Assembly (NCBI RefSeq): GCF_042885655.1
Contig: NZ_JBHVRO010000008.1
Location: forward strand, 106,504-170,503
DNA from: Psychrobacillus sp042885655
Lineage (GTDB): Bacteria > Bacillota > Bacilli > Bacillales_A > Planococcaceae
Reading direction: 5' to 3'
DNA: 64,000 nucleotides
Under the pieces are notes generated by a model. It was given only the letters and a program-made list of their open reading frames with translations, did no database searches and had not been told where the DNA came from. Below are positions 58,783-64,000 of the stretch, piece after piece. The translations under genes and the position numbers were made by a program. Every line of letters begins with the position of its first letter. Position 1 is the stretch's first letter.

Positions 58783-58924
58783 ATCTTATTCAGGACATCC
58801 TAAAGAATACTGAATAAGTTAAATCCTACAACTAAAATTACAGAAGTTTACTCTACAAAACAGGGGAAATATCTGAGTGATGAGAAATGCAATTTGGATC
58901 AATTATTAGAAGAGGTGGATGCTA

Positions 58925-60478
58925 ATGTCTTCAACTCCATTGTTGAAAGAACAAGAAAAAATTGTCGTTCTAGATTTCGGTAGTCAATATAATCAATTGA
59001 TCACTCGCCGTATACGTGAATTTGGAGTTTACAGCGAACTACACCCACATACAGTTAGTGCGGAAGATTTAAAGAAAATGAATGCTACTGGAATCATTTT
59101 CTCCGGTGGTCCCAACTCTGTATATGATGAAAATGCTTTTCATATTGATCCAGAGATTTATGAAATTGGTGTACCAATCTTAGGGATATGTTACGGGATG
59201 CAATTAATGTCTCAACATTTCGGTGGAAAAGTGGAAAAAGCTGCTCATAGAGAATATGGTAAAGCAGAAATCAATGTAAAAAATGCAACGGCTTTATTTG
59301 GACAACTTCCAACCGATCAAATTGTTTGGATGAGTCACGGAGACCATGTAACAGTTGCACCTGAAGGGTTTGAAGTAATTGCAACAAGTCCTTCATGTGA
59401 AGTAGCTGCAATGGCAAATGAAGCGAAGCAATTTTACGCAGTTCAATTCCATCCAGAGGTAAGACATTCTATTTATGGTATTGAATTACTACGTCAATTC
59501 GTATTTGACGTTTGTCACGCAACTGGCGATTGGACAATGGAAAGCTTTATCGAAATGGAAATTGAAAAAATTCGTGCTGAAGTTGGCGACAAAAAAGTTC
59601 TTTGTGCACTTAGCGGTGGAGTAGATTCTTCTGTAGTTGCAGTATTAATTCACAAAGCAATCGGTGACCAATTAACTTGTATGTTTGTTGATCATAACTT
59701 AAACCGTAAAGGCGAAGTTGAGCAAGTTATGAAGACTTTCACAGAAGGCTTTAATATGAAGGTTATTAAAATCGATGCACGTGAGCGCTTTATGAATAAA
59801 TTAGCTGGAGTTTCTGATCCTGAACAGAAACGTAAAATTATCGGTAACGAATTCATTTATGTATTTGATGAAGAAGCTTCTAAATTAGATGGTATGGATT
59901 TCTTAGCTCAAGGTACTCTTTACACCGATATTATTGAATCTGGTACTTCAACAGCACAAACAATTAAATCTCACCATAATGTAGGTGGATTACCGGAAGA
60001 TATGCAGTTCAAGTTAATCGAGCCATTAAAAACATTGTTTAAAGACGAAGTTCGCGCACTTGGATTAGAACTTGGTCTTGAAGAAGCAATTGTTTGGCGT
60101 CAACCATTCCCAGGACCAGGTTTAGGCATCCGTGTACTTGGCGAAGTAACAGAAGAAAAATTACAAATCGTTCGTGAATCAGACGCAATTCTTCGTGAAG
60201 AAATCGCGAAAGCTGGTTTAGATCGTGATATTTGGCAGTACTTCACTGTCCTTCCTGATATCCGTAGCGTTGGAGTAATGGGTGACACTCGCACATACGA
60301 CTATGCTATCGGTATCCGTGCAGTAACTTCTATTGATGGTATGACTTCTGACTGGGCACGTATCCCATGGGATGTACTAGAAAAAGTAAGTATCCGTCTT
60401 GTAAACGAAGTACCTCACATTAACCGCGTAGTGTATGACATTACGAGTAAACCACCAGCTACTATTGAGTGGGAATAG
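58925..60478 (+). CDS. guaA: GMP synthase (glutamine-hydrolysing)
   Basis: A 517-residue enzyme converting XMP to GMP. The N-terminal class I amidotransferase has IVVLDFGSQYNQLITRRIRE, GICYGMQLMSQHFGG (nucleophile Cys) and the FHPEV His/Glu. The ATP-pyrophosphatase has LSGGVDSSVV. The dimerisation domain ends NRVVYDITSKPPATIEWE. ATG 58925 gives normal spacing to AGAGGTGG; ATG 58919 overlaps it. Expression is set by the guanine riboswitch and an extra terminator. Gene order next to yebA and pbuG equals B. subtilis. Confidence 0.97.
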   Translation: MSSTPLLKEQEKIVVLDFGSQYNQLITRRIREFGVYSELHPHTVSAEDLKKMNATGIIFSGGPNSVYDENAFHIDPEIYEIGVPILGICYGMQLMSQHFGGKVEKAAHREYGKAEINVKNATALFGQLPTDQIVWMSHGDHVTVAPEGFEVIATSPSCEVAAMANEAKQFYAVQFHPEVRHSIYGIELLRQFVFDVCHATGDWTMESFIEMEIEKIRAEVGDKKVLCALSGGVDSSVVAVLIHKAIGDQLTCMFVDHNLNRKGEVEQVMKTFTEGFNMKVIKIDARERFMNKLAGVSDPEQKRKIIGNEFIYVFDEEASKLDGMDFLAQGTLYTDIIESGTSTAQTIKSHHNVGGLPEDMQFKLIEPLKTLFKDEVRALGLELGLEEAIVWRQPFPGPGLGIRVLGEVTEEKLQIVRESDAILREEIAKAGLDRDIWQYFTVLPDIRSVGVMGDTRTYDYAIGIRAVTSIDGMTSDWARIPWDVLEKVSIRLVNEVPHINRVVYDITSKPPATIEWE

Positions 60479-60590
60479 GACTGTTCAGTAATATAAACTA
60501 AACAGGTTATAAACACAGTCATATCAATGTCTAACGTAGATTGTTAAGTAAATCAATGATTAACGTACAACTATTTATATTTCAAAAATT

Positions 60591-60643
60591 AAACTCTCTT
60601 TTAGTTATTTATAACAAATAACTGGAAGAGGTTTTTTGTTTTA
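60591..60643 (+). terminator. Terminator after guaA
   Basis: AACTCTCTTTTAGTTATTT pairs with AAATAACTGGAAGAGGTT and is followed by six Ts. Confidence 0.88.
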
Positions 60644-60800
60644 GTGAAAATTAGCGACTTGATTGTTGACTTTAAAATGAATCAGCAAATTTAAGGTCGT
60701 AAAGATAAGTAATAAAGTAAAAAGGTTTACTTCAGTAAAATAAGGTATATTATATTTGTTGAATAGTTCTCTTTAAAGACAAGAAAAGTAGGTGAACAAA

Positions 60801-60950
60801 GTGGGGAAATATCAATTGGACACCAAAGGTCAGGTGGCTGTGGCAAAGTATCATGAAAAACACAAGCCTGCCAAATTTGATAAAAAGCAACAACTTGAAA
60901 AAATACGTGCGGAGTATTTGAAAAAAAAGCAAAAACAAACAGATAAATAA
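60801..60950 (+). CDS. Small basic 49-residue protein
   Basis: GTG 60801, 6 nt after TAGGTGA, opens a 49-codon frame: MGKYQLDTKGQVAVAKYHEK, then HKPAKFDKKQQLEKIRAEYL and a lysine-rich tail. It is rich in Lys and Gln, helical, with no membrane segment. It is followed by its own terminator. I do not recognise a named family. The codon pattern and ribosome binding site support coding; the reverse frame (hydrophobic and Phe-rich) is a shadow. Confidence 0.65.
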   Translation: MGKYQLDTKGQVAVAKYHEKHKPAKFDKKQQLEKIRAEYLKKKQKQTDK

Positions 60951-60960
60951 TATGAATGAA

Positions 60961-60996
60961 AGCATAGGAAGACTAAAATCTCCCTATGTTTTTCTT
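60961..60996 (+). terminator. Terminator after the 49-residue gene
   Basis: CATAGGAAGA.../...TCTCCCTATG stem followed by TTTTTCTT. 61000-61190 beyond it shows no certain gene; a 34-codon minus frame ends in this hairpin but has no ribosome binding site. Confidence 0.75.
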
Positions 60997-61313
60997 ATTC
61001 GAAGTTCTTTTTTTTCTATTGATGATACAGATTTGGTGACAAAAAATTCGTCATCAGATATCCATTCCTCACTAATTGATTTTGACATTGAAACGATATA
61101 GCCATTATTCAAAATAATAATGTTTAAACAGGGGTTAACCAGACGTTTTCTGGCCGAATGAAAAATTCGTTCACCAGTAACAACTTTATTTCAAATGAGA
61201 CTCTCTTTTATTCACATCATTGTGGATGAAAGGGGGTCTTTTATTATGGAGTTATTAGATGATTTTCAATTGAATCAGCAATTACAAGGAGGAAATTTAA
61301 ATACATTGAGAAT

Positions 61314-61352
61314 AAAGACGCTAAATAATCAGCTTGTTTCTGATTGTCTTTT
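61314..61352 (+). terminator. Plus-strand terminator overlapping the end of the minus-strand membrane gene
   Basis: AAAGAC..AATCAG pairs with CTGATT..GTCTTT and is followed by a T run in the plus direction only. It implies a plus-strand transcript from 61200-61310, where ATG 61246 sits 8-9 nt behind AAAGGGGG but runs through the hairpin without a stop codon. Confidence 0.55.
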
Positions 61353-61643
61353 TTGCTTTCTTCCTATTTGCAGAGCTAGAACTAGAAAAATATAAGGAAA
61401 TGCAAGTAAAGTTAATTCCAAAAAGCCAATTCCTAAAAGAAGGCTAGATTGCTCATCTGCATAGATCCCTGAATCAAACATGTACTTCACTATTAGTAAA
61501 AAAATTCCTGTCGCACAAATAATGAAGAAGTACCCTATAACATTAAATTTGTAAGCAAAGATAATATGTAAAAACAAACCTATAAAAATCAAAGCTACTA
61601 CAACAAAAAGTAGAAAAATATATATTGGATCATATAAAGTCAC
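61329..61643 (-). CDS. Small three-helix membrane protein
   Basis: A 104-residue minus-strand product with three hydrophobic segments (YIFLLFVVVALIFIGLFLHI, VIGYFFIICATGIFLLIV, GFLELTLLAFPYIFLVLALQ) and a basic C-terminal tail. GTG 61643 is the start, 7 nt after AGGAGGGGG, a very strong ribosome binding site. Family not recognised. It separates guaA and pbuG on the opposite strand, where B. subtilis has no such gene. Confidence 0.75.
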   Translation of the reverse strand: MTLYDPIYIFLLFVVVALIFIGLFLHIIFAYKFNVIGYFFIICATGIFLLIVKYMFDSGIYADEQSSLLLGIGFLELTLLAFPYIFLVLALQIGRKQKRQSETS

Positions 61644-61857
61644 TAAAAATCCCCCTCCTATTCAAAGTGTCTCTTTCTTAATGTTAACGACGAATGAAAA
61701 GTAAAAATGTTTCGAAATTTCAATTAAATTTCCGGATTAAACTAAGTATTACACTACTTCTCTAATAACAAGACTAGGTTTATCATCATAGAAAATACTA
61801 AAAGTGTTAAATGACGAACTATTGTATGTTTATATTGAAAAATGTTCGTATTTAGTG
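61644..61857. other. Intergenic region between the minus-strand membrane gene and the pbuG promoter
   Basis: AT-rich, about 210 bp. It presumably holds the promoter of the minus-strand gene; nothing else is evident by eye. Confidence 0.4.
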
Positions 61858-61887
61858 TTGATTTTCAAAAAAGACAATGTTATATTA
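61858..61887 (+). promoter_or_regulatory. Promoter of the pbuG riboswitch transcript
   Basis: TTGGAT (61858-61863), 18-bp spacer, TATATT (61882-61887). Confidence 0.55.
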
Positions 61888-61906
61888 CTTATATAATTTA
61901 ATTATG

Positions 61907-61979
61907 TCGTCGTATAACGTTGGGAATAAGGCCCAAAAGTCTCTACCGAATCACCGTAAATGATTCGACTACGATGAGT
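61907..61979 (+). ncRNA. Purine (guanine-class) riboswitch upstream of pbuG
   Basis: Conserved aptamer parts are visible: GTCGTCGTATAACG, AGTCTCTACCGAATCACCGT (J2/3 and P3 loop) and TTCGACTACGATGA closing P1. The specificity base is C (GACTA), so guanine/hypoxanthine is expected. A terminator lies 36 nt downstream. Confidence 0.95.
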
Positions 61980-62014
61980 GACCAGTATTTTTCTATCACT
62001 TATTAGAGATATTC

Positions 62015-62052
62015 AAGCATACGACCTTTTTCAATGGTTGTATGCTTTTCTT
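62015..62052 (+). terminator. pbuG riboswitch terminator
   Basis: AAGCATACGACC / GGTTGTATGCTTT stem followed by a T-rich run. Confidence 0.88.
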
Positions 62053-62082
62053 TCGTTATAGGCACAAAAAATGGAGGATCAC

Positions 62083-63414
62083 ATGAAAAAGTATTTTCAA
62101 TTTGATGAACTAGGTACGAACTACCGTAGCGAAATCATTGGGGGGTTCACGACTTTCCTAGCGATGGCGTACATCCTAGTAGTAAACCCAATGACATTAT
62201 CTTTAGAGAGTGTTCCGGGTTTACCTGATTTTATGTATATGGATAAAGGCTCTGTATTTACAGCAACTGCAATTGCAGCAGCTATTGGTTCTATTTTGAT
62301 GGGAGTGTTAGCGAAATATCCGATCGCATTAGCGCCGGGTATGGGACTTAATGCATTTTTTGCTTATACAGTTGTACTGAAATTCGGTATTCCTTGGCAA
62401 GTAGCTTTAACAGGTGTTTTTGTTGCAGGTGTTATCTTCATTCTTCTTTCATTATCTGGTATTCGTGAAACAATTATTAATGCCATTCCAACTGAATTAA
62501 AGTATGCCGTTGGAGCAGGTATTGGTTTATTCATAACTTTTGTTGGTCTACAAAATGCAAAGATTATAGTTAAAAATGATAATGTATTAGTTGGTTTAGG
62601 AGATTTAACAGACCCAAATATTTTACTAACGATTTTTGGACTTTTAATTACTTTAATAATGATGGTAAAAGGCATTAAAGGCGGTATTTTCTACGGTATG
62701 CTAATTACTTCTATAGTAGGGATGATATTTAGTTTAGTACCTATTCCGCATGGTGTTGTAGGAAAGATCCCAAGCATGGCACCGACTTTTGGAGCAGCGC
62801 TTGACCCAATTATTAATAATCCTTCTGCTTTACTAACATCACAATTCTTAATCGTTGTGCTTACTTTCTTATTTGTTAACTTCTTTGATACAGCTGGTAC
62901 ATTAATTTCTGTAGCAAACCAAGCAGGTTTAATGAAAGAAGGCAAACTACCACGTGCAGGAAAAGCGCTTTTAGCAGATGCACTTGCTACAACAGCAGGC
63001 GCGGTAGCTGGTACTTCTACTACTACTTCATATGTTGAATCTACTGCTGGAGTTGCAGCAGGTGCACGTTCAGGTTTTGCAGCAGTAGTGACAGGGGTAC
63101 TATTACTGCTATCATTATTCTTCTATCCAGTATTAAGTGTAATTACTTCTTATGTAACTGCACCGGCATTAATCGTCGTTGGAGTCTTAATGGTATCTTC
63201 TTTAGGAAATATTCAATGGACTAAGTTTGAAACTGCAGTTCCGGCATTCTTCGTAATTATCGCAATGCCACTAACTTATTCTATTGCAACTGGTATAGCA
63301 ATTGGATTCTTATTCTATCCAATTACAATGATCGTTGCAGGACGAGTTAAAGAAGTCCACCCGATCATGTATGGTTTATGGGCAGTGTTCCTTGGTTACT
63401 TTATTTTCTTATAA
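62083..63414 (+). CDS. pbuG: Guanine/hypoxanthine permease (AzgA-like NCS2)
   Basis: A 443-residue permease with about 12-13 membrane helices. Family blocks are GGFTTFLAMAYILVVNPMTL, ALAPGMGLNAFFAYTVVL, FVNFFDTAGTLISVANQAGL and GTSTTTSYVESTAGVAAGAR. It imports guanine and hypoxanthine for salvage. ATG 62083 is correctly spaced behind GGAGG; ATG 62071 overlaps the ribosome binding site. The guanine riboswitch and the guaA-pbuG neighbourhood match B. subtilis. Confidence 0.95.
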   Translation: MKKYFQFDELGTNYRSEIIGGFTTFLAMAYILVVNPMTLSLESVPGLPDFMYMDKGSVFTATAIAAAIGSILMGVLAKYPIALAPGMGLNAFFAYTVVLKFGIPWQVALTGVFVAGVIFILLSLSGIRETIINAIPTELKYAVGAGIGLFITFVGLQNAKIIVKNDNVLVGLGDLTDPNILLTIFGLLITLIMMVKGIKGGIFYGMLITSIVGMIFSLVPIPHGVVGKIPSMAPTFGAALDPIINNPSALLTSQFLIVVLTFLFVNFFDTAGTLISVANQAGLMKEGKLPRAGKALLADALATTAGAVAGTSTTTSYVESTAGVAAGARSGFAAVVTGVLLLLSLFFYPVLSVITSYVTAPALIVVGVLMVSSLGNIQWTKFETAVPAFFVIIAMPLTYSIATGIAIGFLFYPITMIVAGRVKEVHPIMYGLWAVFLGYFIFL

Positions 63415-63453
63415 TAATTAATAAAAAAAGAGAAAGGCTTCGTGTTTTTCTTC

Positions 63454-63500
63454 AGACTGTAGACAAACTTGAAAAACGAGTTTGCCTGCAGTCTTTTTTC
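63454..63500 (+). terminator. Terminator after pbuG
   Basis: AGACTGTAGACAAACT pairs with AGTTTGCCTGCAGTCT and is followed by six Ts. Confidence 0.88.
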
Positions 63501-63534
63501 TTTTAAATAGAAAGTAAGAAAAATCGAGTTAGGG

Positions 63535-63610
63535 AAAAGAACCTCGCTTTCCGCAGACGAACCACCCGGCCTCTTCCATCTGAGGAGGGGTACTACTAGT
63601 TATAGTATCC
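63535..63610. repeat. Dispersed intergenic repeat fragment
   Basis: CTCGCTTTCCGCAGACGAAC and CCGGCCTCTTCCATCTGAGG are typical phrases of GC-rich Bacillales intergenic repeats, standing out from AT-rich flanks. Confidence 0.45.
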
Positions 63611-63686
63611 CAATTTCGCAACATCTACTATATGTTGTGCAAAGCGTTGAAGGAAAAAGTTTTTGAAAAAAAGTTAAGGAAATATC

Positions 63687-63715
63687 TTGTCATTGCCTTT
63701 ACAAGGTGGTATAGT
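63687..63715 (+). promoter_or_regulatory. rrn promoter P1
   Basis: TTGTCA (63687-63692), 17-bp spacer, TATAGT (63710-63715), about 80 bp upstream of P2, the usual tandem arrangement of Bacillales rRNA operons. Confidence 0.8.
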
Positions 63716-63770
63716 TATCAAGTTGTCATTTTCATTACTGACTTCTTGAAAAAAAGAAATAAAAAAGTTG

Positions 63771-63799
63771 TTGACATCGATAATGAGATTTGTTAAGAT
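63771..63799 (+). promoter_or_regulatory. rrn promoter P2
   Basis: Perfect -35 TTGACA (63771-63776), 17-bp spacer, TAAGAT (63794-63799). The leader to the 16S gene, about 170 nt, contains GAACATTGAAAACTGAAC, typical of rrn leaders. Confidence 0.9.
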
Positions 63800-63972
63800 G
63801 ATTAAGTCGCCAAAACGACACAGCAACAAAAACACAACATGAACATTGAAAACTGAACATGCAAAACGTTAAGACATACAGCTTGAAAGACTAACTTGTT
63901 AGTTTGATAGCAAAACAATTTTGACATCATTTAATGATGATGCCAGCAAAACAAAATGAGCTTTTTAAGTTC

Positions 63973-64000
63973 TCTATTATGGAGAGTTTGATCCTGGCTC
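63973..64000 (+). rRNA. 16S rRNA gene, 5' end (partial)
   Basis: The window ends in GGAGAGTTTGATCCTGGCTC, the universal 16S 5' sequence (27F primer site). The exact mature 5' end is approximate. Only the first ~28 bases are present; the rest of the operon lies to the right. Confidence 0.95.

Noticed and set aside
60984..61088. 34-codon minus frame MSKSISEEW...
   Set aside because: No ribosome binding site, and its stop lies in a plus-strand terminator; possibly a degraded gene but unsupported.
1..64000. Prophage, integrative element or insertion sequence
   Set aside because: No integrase, transposase, phage structural gene or att-like duplication was found; the window looks like chromosomal backbone with catabolic islands.

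Overview
The window is low-GC DNA from an endospore-forming Gram-positive bacterium of the order Bacillales. Strong AGGAGG-type ribosome binding sites, TTG/GTG starts, an SspH-type spore protein, a YjcZ-type spore peptide, a KatX-type catalase, S-box and purine riboswitches and cre-like sites all point there. The order moxR / DUF58 / transglutaminase / guaA / pbuG resembles the yeaC-yeaD-yebA-guaA-pbuG block of Bacillus subtilis. Gene content (kynUAB, MetH plus YitJ, AllFGH) fits a Planococcaceae-like genus such as Psychrobacillus; the genus is an inference.

Layout. 1-1150: edge of a yjcZ-like gene, tRNA-Val(GAC), and a long attenuator-type leader with a 7-codon ORF in front of a MutS2-like gene without an Smr domain (1156-3060). 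3060-5610: a 21-bp-period intergenic repeat, three DUF1292 paralogues, sspH and a small unknown gene. 5680-10600: two tandem secreted YcdB/PepSY proteins with C-terminal S-layer homology. 11011-14339: GlcNAc uptake and deacetylation (EIIA, NagE, NagA). 14760-17930: kynurenine operon kynU-kynA-kynB plus a lipoprotein. 18265-20751: a HemY/CgoX-type oxidase and a NERD protein, then a second 21-bp-period repeat. 20913-26430: S-box riboswitch controlling yitJ-metH. 26506-29035: a DUF817 membrane protein and a PucR-type regulator on the minus strand.

29106-43136 is a purine/ureide catabolic island. AllH, AllF (FdrA) and AllG homologues (oxamate carbamoyltransferase), an ankyrin-TPR protein and carbamate kinase form one operon. 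An NCS1 permease plus guanine deaminase, an NCS2-like permease plus a second guanine deaminase, an alpha/beta hydrolase and an M20 allantoate/carbamoyl hydrolase follow. A shared motif (core GGTTTNATTANACAATGAC) occurs five times here. Each time its 3' end looks like a -35 element 17-18 bp before a plausible -10, so it is a good candidate PucR operator. One copy has no gene behind it. Two copies are followed by good cre sites.

43460-53811 carries a papain-like enzyme, katX, small genes, exoIII, an aminotransferase, a PQQ alcohol dehydrogenase with a fused cytochrome c domain and a lanthanide-type Asp-x-Asp motif, and pncB-nadE. 54230-63414 is moxR / DUF58 / transglutaminase, guanine-riboswitch-controlled guaA, small genes, and riboswitch-controlled pbuG. 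The window ends with tandem rrn promoters and the first bases of a 16S rRNA gene.

The purine themes connect: salvage (guaA, pbuG) is under guanine riboswitches, while the catabolic island appears to be under a PucR-type activator and carbon catabolite control.
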